Assembly: GCA_015680685.1 (NCBI GenBank)
Contig: MNCI01002839.1
Coordinates: forward strand, 2,189 to 49,585
Source of the DNA: Gnetum montanum
Lineage: Eukaryota; Streptophyta; Gnetopsida; Gnetales; Gnetaceae
DNA: 47,397 nt
Reading direction: 5' to 3'
Each line of letters starts with the position of its first letter. Position 1 is the first letter of the stretch. The notes beneath the pieces are model-generated. The model searched no databases. It was not told where the DNA came from and saw only the letters and a program-made list of their open reading frames with translations. A program made the translations under genes and the position numbers. Shown here piece by piece: positions 1-10,689 of the stretch.

Positions 1-344
1 GCTCAAACACTATTCATCATACGCTCAAACACTGTTCATCCTACGTTGTAGAGCGTAAGCTACGTAATCACTATTCACATGCTCAAACATTGTTCATCAT
101 ACGCTCAAACACTATTCATCTCATGCTCAAACACTNACTATTCATCATACGCTCAAACACTATTCATCATACGCTCAAACACTATTCATCTCACGCTCAA
201 ACACTATTCATCATATGCTCAAACACTATTCATCAGATGCTCAAACACTGTTCATCCTATGCTCAAACACTGTTCATCCTACGCTCAAACACTGTTCATC
301 ATACGCTCGAACACTATTCATCGCGCGAACACTATTCATCGAAG
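1..344. repeat. 22-bp tandem repeat array
   Basis: About fourteen units of 22 bp, each close to GCTCAAACACTATTCATCAT plus two variable bases, run head to tail. A 36-bp non-matching spacer lies at 45-80, and a single N at 136 breaks one unit. The variation is mainly A/G at one position (CTATTC versus CTGTTC) and in the last four bases. The last units, at 305-344, degrade to forms beginning GAACACTATTCATCG. Short open frames across this stretch come from the period not being a multiple of three and are not genes. The array runs off the left edge, so its full length is unknown. Confidence 0.9.
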
Positions 345-1425
345 TTTCAGGAAAAATTCCAGAAAAGTTTCAGAAAAGGGCAGAGAATTACCAGCATCAG
401 CAACTTTCAGAACATTTCAGAAAATTTCAGAAAGACACAGAAACAAAGAAGTTTCACGCAAACGGGGGTCAAATTTCTCTTGTTATACATTTCATTGTAA
501 GTCGACATGTGCGAGCATGTTAGGCCCTCATGTTTAAATTAAATGTACTTTCATGGGCTTGAATAACCCATAAATTGTAAAATGCAATGTACCTGGTCTA
601 GAACGTAGCTTGCCGACACACATCCAACTCATGTACAACTGTCCGACACACATCCAACTCTTGCTAGTATGCATCCAGCCCAAGCACAACTGTCCATTGG
701 ACACATGTTACCAGATCCACTTTCCTCTCATCTCTCAGCCGTTGATTGCATTCTGAAATTCTGTGCCGGAGCACGGCCCAATCCTATAAATACCCTGTCA
801 ATTCACATAAATCAGGGAGGCGAGAGGGAAGCAATTGGAGACAAAAATCAGAGACATTGACAATTCTAAGAAATTACAGAATTGACAATCCTTGGGTGCT
901 CGGCACATCTGACTGTTGGCATCCAAGCATTTCTCACGTTCATCACATCACATTACCGCATCGTCATTTCAGACATTATCCTGGGGTTTAGTGCTTAACC
1001 AGCCATCCACACGTGTAGCTACACTTTGACCGGTGCATACATTTCTATTAAACAATACAATACAGTTTCATTATTGCCTCCCGTTTACATTGTTTACTTC
1101 AGTTTATGCTTTGTTTACAGTATATCTCTGTATATGCTTTATTTATAATTCAGTACACTCTGTTTACATTTTGTGTCGTTGTTTGCATTCCGTTTACATC
1201 CCGTTCACATCATTCACGATAACCCCAGTGTTAGCTGTAGCTTATGTTCGGGGAAGTCCTTGGTTGATTTGCATGCAAACCATCCAAGGCACTCTCCCTT
1301 CGTTCCATTTTCCAGCTTGCCCTCAAGCGAAGGTAGAGTCAACTGTGGCTGTCCAACAATCTTTCGGTGTCTGTTTCCATTCCAGCCTCACACCGACGAT
1401 TTAGGTCAGTACAATAACAAATAGC
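345..1425. other. LTR-like segment of unknown family
   Basis: This stretch has more G+C and more CpG than the rest of the window and no credible coding region. It opens with a purine-rich part carrying repeated TTTCAGAA-like hexamers (345-445). It has a TATAAATA box at 785-792 and a downstream leader-like stretch. A pyrimidine-rich part with recurring GTTTACA words follows (about 1080-1215). The order resembles U3, TATA, R and U5 of an LTR on the plus strand. I found no partner LTR and no primer binding site, so a solo LTR, a truncated element or another repeat type all remain possible. Confidence 0.4.
613..660. repeat. 18-bp direct repeat, 30-bp spacing
   Basis: CCGACACACATCCAACTC occurs exactly at 613-630 and again at 643-660. 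It lies about 130 bp upstream of the TATA box at 785. A degenerate third version (GCATCCAGCCCAAG) may follow at about 670. Such upstream duplications are common in LTR U3 regions. Confidence 0.85.
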
Positions 1426-2323
1426 CAAGGATAAGAAAAAAGAAAAAAAAGAGATGTAGGAAAAGACTACTATTAGCATAAAGGGAAGAAAACTATAGTA
1501 GAGAAGATTAAAGACTCTAAATATAATGATGATGGATATGGAATTTATCAATACAAATATCCAAGAGTTTTTCTTCAATAATATGATACTTGAAGGAGTC
1601 TTGGCTTATGACTTAAATCTAAAATTTATCAAGAAGTAAGCCCCAAAGAAGTTCTCTTAACCTCAAGGAAACTACATGTAACCCTATTATCGATAATAAT
1701 ATTATCCAACTTGGGCTTCACCTCAACCTTAAGAGTATTACCAACAGTGGAAAAATCCATAGTCATGGGGGATTCTAACATCAAGATAGTAATATCCCTA
1801 TATGAAAACTCATTCTTATGTATATTATGTTCAAAAAATGATATCCCTTAGCAACTTGATCACTCATGTTTTTGGTTACCATTAATATCCTCTAGAGTAC
1901 CATAGATCTACCACTACACATGTTGAATCTCCTTCCACCTATGCTTCTCATCCTCCACAATACTCTCAACCTCATGTCTTGAACCCTTTACTACTTGCTC
2001 CACTAATGCAAGAAGAAATCCTTTCATAGCCTCAATAATGAAGTTCCATCAGAGTAGTAAATTTGTATGTGGATGAAAACTTAAGAGATCCTAAGCACAA
2101 GCCTTAGAAACATTCATTCTTTAGGTTAAACAATCCATCCAAATCTTCATAAGCATTTGGTTGCAAATTCAACATCAATAACCTGTCAAATGACCTTCAA
2201 GATATCTTCAAAGTAAAGTACTTTCATAACATAAATTGTCATGCTTAATTATGTAATGTAAAATTGGATAAAGGTAGGACACATTTCTAGAAAAATAATT
2301 AATCCAGGAAGTTCATTGATTTA
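1426..2323 (+). pseudogene. H1: gag C-terminal tail to start of protease (decayed)
   Basis: This aligns by eye with 23455-24360 of element C. Shared landmarks are an acidic DDGY/DDR block followed by an aromatic stretch near 1520, a Gln-Trp/Pro-rich patch near 1745-1775, and a Pro/His/Tyr-rich tail up to about 2110. It is the end of a Gag-type frame running towards protease. Many stops and several small indels are present. The element is cut at 2323 by insertion of element A and resumes at 8235. Its left limit is uncertain because homology fades around 1426, where the different segment to the left begins. Confidence 0.6.
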
Positions 2324-3306
2324 TGGTGAATCATGGTTTTTCAGGTGCTAATATTAGAACCTTGATAACCAAGTGCTAATATTAGACCCTTGATATCAAA
2401 AACTTGACATCAGACCCTTGATAACTAGGTGTTGATATTGGACCCTTGATAACCAGGTGCTGATATCAAATCCTTGACATTGGACCCTCGATATCGGGTA
2501 TGTGATATCACAGCTTGGATAACGATATCAAATACACAATATTGTGATTCCTATGTAAGCCTATAAATACACATTAGGGTGAATAGGAAGGGGAGAGTAA
2601 GTTAGTGTTAGAGTAGAGTCTTTTTTGTCAATTTCAATTCATTTCAATCCTTTCCCTAGTGCATCCCCGCAATGTGATGATTGTAATTGTATGGAACCTT
2701 TATTCGAGTGTGACATACTTGGACATGCACATGATCAGCAATAAAGATCAAGATTACTCGATCATTGTAGCATTCACTTGGTTTTAATTGTTTAATTATT
2801 ATTGTTATTTCTTTCTTTCTTAGTTAATATTTCTTTACCATCATTTACTATTCCTGTTATTAAATGTGGAATGAGTATGACTTAATCACAAACATTTAAG
2901 TTTAACCACTTGGTAACCTAGTAGTGTATCTAGGAGTGCTCAAGTAATATGCACTTGGTAATCCTAGAAGTAGTACACGAGGTCCAAGATGAACACAGAT
3001 GATTAAGGATAGATGCTTATTGCACTTAGGCTAGATTAGGCTTCATTTCCTATTACTTGTTAATTTAATTCAGATTATTTTTCATTATCCCTAGGAGTAG
3101 CACTAGTCAGGACCACATCATTTTCCTCACTTTGGACTAAACCATATGTGACCAAGTAAATACTAGTCTAGGTGGGAAGACAGTGAACTACGATCAACGT
3201 GTAACTATCTAGATACCACAACTAGTCTATCTGTAGAGTTCAAATGGAACGTGCGTGAATGCTCGTATTCGTATGGTTGAGTGTAGGGATACCTTTCAAC
3301 TCATCG
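2324..3306 (+). repeat. Element A 5' LTR
   Basis: It begins TGGTGAATCA (TGATAAATCA in the 3' copy) and ends next to the primer site. It matches 7268-8234 along its whole length, differing at roughly one base in ten by eye. U3 holds a degenerate ~28-bp minisatellite built on CCCTTGATAACC and GATATC words (about 2340-2500). TATA is CTATAAATAC at 2561-2570. The AT-rich R/U5 part after about 2640 has recognisable relatives in elements C and D. Confidence 0.92.
2340..2570 (+). promoter_or_regulatory. U3 palindrome/minisatellite array and TATA box of A
   Basis: About six imprecise ~28-bp units lie upstream of the TATA box at 2561-2570. CGATATCG at 2489-2496 is a perfect palindrome and reads CAATATTG at the matching site in the 3' LTR (7429-7436). 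CACAATATTGTG at 2535-2546 matches CATAATATCGTG at 7465-7476. Both pairs are explained by CpG decay from longer CG-containing palindromes. This is a promoter region by position. Protein binding to the palindromes is inference. Confidence 0.6.
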
Positions 3307-3307
3307 T

Positions 3308-3325
3308 TGGCACAATTTTTGGGGA
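3308..3325 (+). promoter_or_regulatory. Primer binding site of A (tRNA-Asp type)
   Basis: TGGCACAATTTTTGGGGA starts two bases after the LTR. It aligns without gaps to the complement of the plant tRNA-Asp 3' end (TGGCGCCGTTGCCGGGGA), and most differences fall at CpG positions. Sister sites in D and C are closer to that sequence, which supports the reading. Confidence 0.7.
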
Positions 3326-3438
3326 CGGTGATAGTTATTTAGATTAGTTACATCACCCAAGATCGTTGTGACAAAGCCTTGATGATATATCTTTTAGAAA
3401 GAAAGTAATTGCAAATAAGTCACACATAATTCATTACA

Positions 3439-5475
3439 ATGTCTCTCTCACAAGAATATGACAATGAAACAACTATGAAGGCAATTCATTGGAGAACCAA
3501 CAAATTATATGATGATGAAGATGAAGTTTGGAGTACTCAATTTGATGCAGGGGTCTCCTATGTACATAAATGAAGACAATGTCATCCCAATTCACAATTC
3601 CATAACCTGTCTAATGATGATGAATCTCTATTGGCCACTAAGAGCCTAATGCATATACAAGAGATTATTCAAATATCCCTCCAGCATCATAAGGAAAATT
3701 GTCTACCCAAGCTTGATTTAAACAACTTTCCCGAGTTTTCAGGAGGCTAAGATTTAGATCCACAACTTCATTTACAAGCCTTCCATGATGCCTGTGTATG
3801 GAAAAATATTGATAATTGGTGGAAAAAAATTAAGCTCTTTCCTACGACACTCATTGACCAAGAAAAAGTATGGTACAGGTCCTTAAAATCAAAATCAATC
3901 CAACGTTGGCTGACAATGGTAGAAATCTTCAATGAAAAATACCAAACCTATGCAAGAGTGTCAGCCTTGAGGAGAAAAATCCAAGAGGGGAAACAAGCAC
4001 AACATGAATCCTTGGACATGACCTTAGAAATATATTACTCTTTGTTAAATAAATACCTAGTCCATGGATTCTTCGAGGAAAGGCTAGTGTACCACATCAT
4101 AGATGTGCTCCGTAACGAAAAAAGAGAGACCCTAGGGATGTATGCCCCAAGTCAACTATATGAGCTCCAAACCCACCAATTCCAAGAGCTTATTAAGCAG
4201 GTAGCAAAAGAAGAAGGAGAAATGGCCAAATGGGAAAATGTTGAAAGCTCTCAATGGGACCGAAATCTCAAATTAGCAAAGGTCCATGATCATGAAGAGA
4301 AGAAATCAACTCACCTCAAGGAGGTGGAATCACCTTTGCTAATACTAAAATCCCTAGATGAAATTGAGGTAAAGATCAATAATATGATAGAATGGATACA
4401 TGAAAAATGTGGAGAATATGCCAACACTATTAGAGGTAGAACCATGATGAACCAAGAAGTAGGACAGAACACCCTTAGACAATCGAAAAGAAGGATTGAA
4501 GGGAATAAGAACTCAACTGCTACTCATATGTATCAACGTAACCTTTGCCTATATGATCGCCTCAAAGGTCAATGCTCGATCTTTTCACATTTACATGAGC
4601 ATAGGGGAGGAATGCTACATCCAAAGTTTATACAAAAATACCATGTTCAATCACAGTGGCAGAAACCCTCATTGTGGGGGTGGCCACCATCTGACTGGTC
4701 ACACCCTTCTTACCATCCAAACCTAAGTGCCTATCAAGTTTAGCATCCTATTTTCCAAATTGGGTAAACATACTCTATCTCACCACATCATTATCATTCT
4801 TCTAAATACTATGAACCCATGTCCTCTCCCACAAGATCACCACCTCATGTTCCTTGCACTTCTCCTCACCCCAAATATTCTCACCCTTCACCTCCCTCTA
4901 CGTTGCCACTAGTTGTGCCAGTATGTTTTGCACCATAGCACCAACCCACGAACATTACTTGTGCTACTATAGTCAATAGTAGTGGAGGCCCTGCACAATT
5001 TTAAAAGTGACCATTCTTTAGGCATAACCATAGAAAGAGACAGCATGGTTTTGAAACCACTGCATCCAACAACTCAGCACAAGTCCAGCGCTATGATGCA
5101 TCTCCTCCTTTGAACCCAATGCCTCCTGTTACCTTATCCGAGCCACAAATCAACACTCCAAAAACTATGTGGCCTAATGAATATAACCATGTAGGGGGAC
5201 ATAATGATCCTTTCATACCATCTTACGGTCATGGGTACCATAGTGGGTCAACTCCTTATCACCTAAACACATCTTATAATCTACCCCACTATGCCTACTA
5301 CAATCAAGTGTGTGAATCCCAATTTGGGTATATTCCTATCACCACCTCAAAAGACATCTTATGGTTTGGATATGATCAATCCCCAACATTTCCAACATGC
5401 ATGGATTCACATTTTCCATTTATTAATTCTAGCAATGCTTACTTGTTTAGTTATTGGGGATATCCTCCATTCTAA
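3439..5475 (+). pseudogene. gag: Element A gag (one frame, stop-riddled)
   Basis: One reading frame of 679 codons runs from ATG 3439 to the stop at 5475 with no frameshift. It is interrupted by about seven stops, including 3571 (TGA) and 3748 and 4741 (TAA/TAG). At least the first two look like CGA or CAA changed by C-to-T. The capsid-like core lies around codons 95-260, with an FPEFSGG-like start, an AFHDAC block, a WW pair, WYRSL, and a helical Lys/Glu-rich part. It matches the Gag of C and D. A Cys-x8-Cys-x8-His cluster follows at about 4540-4600 instead of a standard CCHC knuckle. The tail is rich in Pro, Trp, Tyr and His. Compared with C and D it lacks their conserved N-terminal domain. 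The longest clean pieces are 3916-4743 and 5110-5475. Confidence 0.82.
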
Positions 5476-6574
5476 CAAGAAGAATTAGTAAATATTTTTT
5501 CCTTTTCTTTAATTTTACAGTTTTTTGTTTTCTAGTTTTTCATTTCTAATTTATTATTTTATCTTTTTGTAGGTAATATCATCTATGAATAAAAAACTCA
5601 TGTAACCAGGTAGTTGAGGTGTTGTTCTATGCTATCGACTCACAAGTGACTAATTATTTGAACAGTGAGCCCACAACATTCACCCACCCATTCTATTAAT
5701 AAGAGGTTCTACTCTGGGTGTGATGATATTCTTGTCATTATTAAAACTTAAAGTAATTTTGTGCTCATTATTCCCAAAGAAAAAAATGATGGACTAAGAG
5801 GGAATGGCCAGGGTGTGGCATCAAGGGGACTTGTGAATTCTCTTTGGTGACTTCTGTAGGTGCTATCATGATGCCTAGTCATACTAAGATCCATGTAGAT
5901 CTAATGAAATGTGGGAGTAAGAGTAATAAAGGCACTCAATGCTATTCTAGGGATCCCATTGGAAAGACATGCATCCATGCTTGAAGGTTGACAACTTCTC
6001 CTGTTCACTATTGGAAAGGACAAAGTGCCAAAGCAGCTAGAAAGAAAAAAAAAGTATCCTACAGAGAAATTTCAAATCACTCCTCCCTTGGACAAAATTC
6101 CAAGTGATCATATGCCTTGTTATCATGATGCTCTTATGGTTGTTCATCCTTAGATGAAACAATTCAATGTCACTTATTGGTGGACTGGACTTGCTCTTGA
6201 TTCTGGAGCGATAGGCTAATGACACATTAATCACATCCTACACCCAAGATTCATTGTGCCCTGGGTTAGTTACCTCATGTCTCAATCTTTTCAATCCCTT
6301 CTACAATTTGTTTCATCTCACTATCTAAGTATTTCTAACTTGTGTCTTTGTGTGGCATAAAATTCATACCTCATCGTAGTGGTATTTAACATGTGTGTGT
6401 TTTGTTGCATCGGTGTAGCTTACATTTAACCCTTCTAGTTCCTATGGAAATTTTATGGTGTGGTTACATAAGGGCATTATAGGTTGGAACCTGCTTTGGG
6501 GAGGACCCACTTGCATGAATTTTGTAATTTANATTCAATAACCTTACAAACAATTGATCTTTGTGTGGTTATAG
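5476..6574 (+). other. Element A non-coding region between the two frames
   Basis: T-rich stretches near 5490-5570 are followed by blocks (about 5600-5830 and 6420-6510) resembling sequence 3' of integrase in H1 (about 12060-12310 and 12840-12900) and C (about 37690-37940 and 38560-38640). Shared words include GGACCAAGAGGGAA and GGAGGACCCACTTGCAT-like blocks. Finding integrase-downstream sequence directly after Gag is the evidence for deletion of pol. A single N lies at 6532. No gene is seen. Confidence 0.6.
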
Positions 6575-7178
6575 GTGGCCCCTAAAAGAGGATAACAAGG
6601 AGGACCTTCTCAAGGTGAAACTAAATGCCCAAGGATAGGCAGAGGCTAAGGACCTCCTATAGAACATGTAGAGTAGGAGGCACAATCATTTAGTATCCAT
6701 TAGGAAACTTCTNATAGGCAGAGGCTAAGGACCTCCTGTAGAACATGTAGAGTAGGAGGCACAATCATTTAGTATCCATTAGGAAACTTCTATCACTGCA
6801 CAATCTAGCCAAGAAAAATATGAAGAGGTTAGGGCCCAATCATACAAAGAGGAACAATGGCTATTTGTGGCATGGCATGTCAAGGCCAATCAAGTGTTCC
6901 TGTAGCTACTTTGTCCATGGGAAGTGCTGACTCTATCAAACATTGGAACATCAGCATGGATAGCTCATAATCCTTGGGTAGAAGAGGAGAAACATCAGGT
7001 AGTTCTTCAATAGCATCAATCTCAGAACCTTGGAGCATAGAACAAAGGAAAGGCACCCATGGAGGATCCACCACCACTGGGAATCCCATGAGTTCCACAA
7101 GTTTTTTCTTTTGTGTCTATGTCCAAATTTTGTTTAGTTCCACATTGCTCCATGAAACAGTCCATGGTCATTCAATAA
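6575..7178 (+). pseudogene. Element A second frame, function unknown
   Basis: If the duplicated 79 bases at the N joint (6713-6791) are skipped, one frame runs from GTG 6575 (probably a decayed ATG) to TAA 7176-7178. That is about 175 codons, with stops mostly of the TAG or TAA type where CAG or CAA would fit. It begins APKRG followed by a Gly/Pro/Gln-rich head. It then has a charged part (KYEEV near 6830), a Trp-rich middle (EEQWLFVAWHV, near 6850-6885) and a Pro-rich end (PMEDPPPLG). It lies where env-like or accessory frames sit in Athila/Tat elements. I recognise no domain. TTATAG directly before it could be a splice acceptor, which is speculative. Confidence 0.45.
6635..6791. other. Single-N joint with 78-bp duplication
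   Basis: The 78 bases at 6635-6712 are repeated almost identically at 6714-6791 with one N (6713) between. The same pattern recurs at 21227, 28924 and 41400. Unmerged overlapping contig ends explain this better than a real tandem duplication. Confidence 0.85.
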
Positions 7179-7255
7179 TCTCATACCTATCCCCTATTTG
7201 TAATTGAATGAACTTGTTCCTCACTTTATTTGACTCAAGGACGAGTTATTATTTA

Positions 7256-7267
7256 GTTGTGGGGGTA
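7256..7267 (+). promoter_or_regulatory. Polypurine-type tract of A
   Basis: TTGTGGGGGTA abuts the 3' LTR start TGATAAATCA. About 15 bases upstream is GGACGAGTTATTATTTAG, resembling the GACGAGCAA...GGGGGT sequence typical just before the 3' LTR of plant Athila/Tat elements. It would prime plus-strand DNA synthesis. Confidence 0.7.
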
Positions 7268-8234
7268 TGATAAATCATTGTTTGTTAGGTGTTGATACCG
7301 GACCCTTGATAACCAATTGCTGATATCGATCCCTTAATATCAGACCCTTGATAACAAGGTGCTGATATCATACCCTTGATAACCAAGTGTTGATATTGGA
7401 TCCTTTACATTAGACCCTCAATATTGGGTATGCAATATCATAGTCTAGATAATGATATCAAATACATAATATCGTGATTCTTGTGTAAGCCTATAAATAC
7501 AAATTCGGGCACAGAAAGGGGAGAGTAAGTTAGAGTTAGAGTGGAGTCTTTTTTGTCAGTTTCAATTCATTTCAATCCTTTCCCCAGTGCATGCCCATAG
7601 TGTGGTTATTGTAATTGTATGGAACCTTTATTCAAGTGTGATGTACTTGGACATGCACATGATTAGCAATAAAGATCGAGATTACTCCATCATTGTAGCA
7701 TTCACTTACTTTTAATTGTCTAATCATTATTGTTATTTATTGCTTTCTTAGTTAATATTTCTTTACCATCATTTACTATTCCTATTATTAAATGTAGAAT
7801 GAGTACAACTTAATCATAAACATTTAAGTGTAACTACTTGGTAACCCAGTAGTGTATCTAGGAGTGCTCAAGTAATATGTTCTTGGTAATCTCAAAAGTA
7901 GTACATGAGGTCCAAGATGCGCATAGATGATTAAGGATGGATGCTCATCACACTTAGCCTAGCTTAGGCTTTGTTTCCTACTACTTATTAGATTAATCAA
8001 GATTATCTTCCATTATCCCTAGGAGTAGCACTAGTTAGGACAACATCATTCTCCTCACTTTGGACTAAATCATACATGACCAAGCAAATACTAGTCTAGG
8101 TGGGAAGATAACGAATTGCAATCAATGTGTAACTATATAGATACCACAGCTAGTCCATCTGTAGAGTTCAATAGGATCATGCATGAATGGTCGTATTCAT
8201 ATGGTTGAGTGTAGGGGTACCTCACCACTCATCA
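7268..8234 (+). repeat. Element A 3' LTR
   Basis: Starts TGATAAATCA and ends ACTCATCA, followed by the target duplication ATTTA. Its TATA box is CTATAAATAC at 7491-7500. It is the partner of 2324-3306. The divergence between them, with many C/T and G/A differences, indicates an old insertion. Confidence 0.92.
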
Positions 8235-8660
8235 ATTTATTTATAGATCATAGGGTATGCACTATGCATAACTTTACTAGACTCAATTTTCAAAGTTAAT
8301 CTAATTTATAAATCATAGGGTATGCACCATGAAAAGCTTTACTAGACTTAGTTTTTAAAGTTAATCTAATTTTTTAAGGAATGTATAATGCATGAAACTT
8401 ATAATCATTAAAGAAATGGAACATTAGGTTTGAGCTTGTAGACTAGTCCATCACTATTTCCTTGGAACTAGTTGAAGATATTGTGACTACCATTAGTGGT
8501 TAGTCATTCCCTACTAATTTCCTGATGATCCATGTGGATTTTTGCAAAAAGGACTTTCCCATCATCATGGGAAGAGCGCAACTAAGCATAATTAATGCCA
8601 AGATAGGAAGCAAAGACCATTCCTTAAAAAATTTTCACAAAAAATGATCATGAGACAATA
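8235..8660 (+). pseudogene. H1 protease region (decayed)
   Basis: This resumes H1 after element A. An LLD motif followed by KVNL at about 8272-8300 sits where Athila/Tat proteases have LLDLGxxVNL. A downstream block reading PIIMGRAQLSIINAK (about 8550-8610) matches PIIMxRAxLxIID in element C near 24630. The catalytic Asp-Leu-Gly is not intact. A 65-bp tandem duplication lies inside it. Confidence 0.65.
8243..8373. repeat. 65-bp tandem duplication within H1 protease
   Basis: Two copies of a unit containing ATCATAGGGTATGCAC and AAAGTTAATCTAATT stand side by side, differing at several bases. Element C has only one copy at the matching place (about 24385-24450), so the duplication arose in H1. 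It is not associated with an N, so it is probably real. Confidence 0.75.
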
Positions 8661-8949
8661 GAGAAGAAGTAAGTTCCATTCATTATGTACAGAAGCATAA
8701 GATAAAACTACATGTAGAAAATTTGGGCTATTAGAAGAAGAACTATTACCACATGTTAATCATATGCTAATCTAGTAAACAGACAAAGGTGCCTATACGT
8801 AGTAATCAGAAAGTAAGATGGCACCCAATGGTTTACTTTAGAAAAGAGTTTTACTTTTACAATATGCATGGAACTAGTAGAGACCCTTACAAGTACCTAT
8901 ACTGACAAGATGAATGAGATGAAGTAACTCAAAAACCAACTCTCTTCAG

Positions 8950-9990
8950 TTGGAGATCCTAGAAAATTCTAAATTGGAACTCTTAGAGTTGGAAACATTA
9001 CCAGACTCTCTTGAATATGTCTTCCTAAACAATGATAAATAAGTAATTGTGAATGCCATGCTCACTAAAAAACAAAAAAATAAGTTGCTAAAAGTGATAA
9101 TTAGATGATCAATAGTCTTTTCTTAGTTGTATGATGAAATCACAATTATTGATCCATGTATATGCTAGATATGATCAAAATAGATACTATTGTTAAGCCC
9201 CAAAGATAGTTATATAGATGACTAAATTTCAAACTTAAATAGCTAGTTAAGAAGGAGATAGAAAAGATTCTGAAAGTAGAACTCATCTATCCTATATCAG
9301 ATAGTGAGTAGACGAGCCACTCATGATGTACCAAAGAAAAGAAGGTAATGAAGTATTTGCATATATTTTCAATTATTGAACATGGACACATTCAAAGATC
9401 ACTTTCCATTATCATTTTATAATCATATATTAGACACAATTATAGGTCACAAGTTTTACACTTCTTTAGATGGCTACAATGACTATAATTAAATTTAAAT
9501 AACCACATAAGACTAAGCCAAGACACATTCATGAGTGCTTAGGGGAATTTTTCATATAAGAAGATGTCCTTTGACCTTTACGATACACCTATAATCTTCT
9601 AACACCTTGTCCTACACATCTTTTAGCAGATGATTAGCAATAGTATAAACATCTTCATGAATGTCTTTTCCACTTATGGGTTTGATTTTACATAGGCATT
9701 GGACTATCCAAAGTAGCTATTAAAATGCTATCTTAAAATAAATATTAAGCTCAATTCACAAAAAAGCTATCTTATGATCCAAGAATGTATTTTTCCTATG
9801 CACTAGATTTCAGAAGAGAAAATAGAGGTCAATCTAGACATGTTAAGAGTAATACAAGAAATCACAGAAAGGCCACAAGCTGTAAAAGATATCAGATCAT
9901 TCCTTGTATACATAAGCTTCTAAAGAAACTTTATTAAGAATTTCCGCAAAATTACAAAGTCACTAGTGGGGCTAATAAAGAAAGATGTAA
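8950..9990 (+). pseudogene. H1 reverse transcriptase (decayed)
   Basis: The RT lead-in reads LPDSLEYVFL (about 8998-9030). It is followed by remnants of a YDE..IDP block and KEIEKILKVELIYPISDSE (about 9255-9310), characteristic of Athila/Tat-group RT. Later parts correspond to palm and connection segments, including an AWG block near 9530, but with many stops and shifts. The catalytic YxDD box is not intact. This copy defines the family and cannot be active. Confidence 0.75.
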
Positions 9991-10059
9991 AATTTGAGTG
10001 AACCATGGAATGTGATCATGCATTTAAACTTCTAAAATAAAAACTTGTAAAAACTCCAA

Positions 10060-10480
10060 TTCTACAAGCTTCTAATTATTCTAGGCCACTTCACATCATG
10101 GTTGATGCATCTAACTTTTCCTAGGATTAGTGGTTACATAATTGGATAAGCAAAAATACCCATACTACATCCATTATGTAAGCAAAAGCATTGTAGGTGC
10201 ACAACTAAACTACACCATAACAAAAAAGGAACTGATGGTCATGATGTATGTCTTAGAGAAATTTAAGCATTATGTGGTTGGATATCCAGTTCTTGTACAT
10301 ATAGATCATAGTGCAATATGATTCATCATGAAAAAACTAGTGGTTAGCTTCCATATTATACAGTTTCTGGTAATTTTTTGGGCATTCAATCTTACAATGA
10401 TTAATAAGAAAGAAACTAAGATTGTTGCAGATCATTTTTCTTAGTTATGAGGGGATAACAAGGCTAATGATGAGCCTCTT
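10060..10480 (+). pseudogene. H1 RNase H (decayed)
   Basis: HIMVDAS at about 10092-10112 carries the first acidic residue. Then come YYIHYVSKSIVGAQLNYT, a KKEL block, HYVVGYPVLVHIDHSAI and a final VADHFS, the normal order of a gypsy RNase H. Reading is nearly continuous over about 130 codons with few stops. The same domain is found in element C at 35780-36060. Confidence 0.85.
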
Positions 10481-10689
10481 TCTAATTAGTTTCCTAATGA
10501 AATACTTTTTGCAAAGGAAATAATGGCAACAAAAAATGTAACAAAACCATGGAATCAAAAAATTCCTTTCATATCTACTTATATAGGAGGTTCCTATTAA
10601 ATGGGATAGTAAGAAAAAATAACACTTTCTTCACAAAGTCAAGCACTACATGAAGATAGAGGAAAACCTCTATAAAATTTGTGCATATG

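Larger units (their letters stand above)
2324..8234 (+). mobile_element. Element A: complete non-autonomous gypsy-type LTR retrotransposon
   Basis: Two LTRs (2324-3306 and 7268-8234) in the same orientation flank 4 kb. ATTTA sits directly outside both ends (2319-2323 and 8235-8239) as a 5-bp target-site duplication, and the interrupted H1 sequence is continuous across it. Inside, in order, are a tRNA-Asp-like primer site, a Gag frame, a conserved non-coding part, a second frame and a purine tract. No protease, RT, RNase H or integrase was found. Noncoding sequence resembling that downstream of integrase in the related elements follows Gag directly, so pol appears to have been deleted. Movement would have needed enzymes supplied by relatives such as C or H1. 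Confidence 0.9.

Noticed and set aside
79-537. Several overlapping open frames of 100-150 codons at the left end
   Set aside because: They are translations of the 22-bp repeat in different frames, with low-complexity products. No gene evidence.
4496-4912. Second-frame open stretches over A gag (CGGGHH-containing product)
   Set aside because: The Gag frame is continuous across this region and conserved with C, so the other frames are shadows.
8247-8373. Tandem repeat considered as a possible CRISPR or regulatory array
   Set aside because: Only two copies with no spacers, inside decayed protease; a local duplication.
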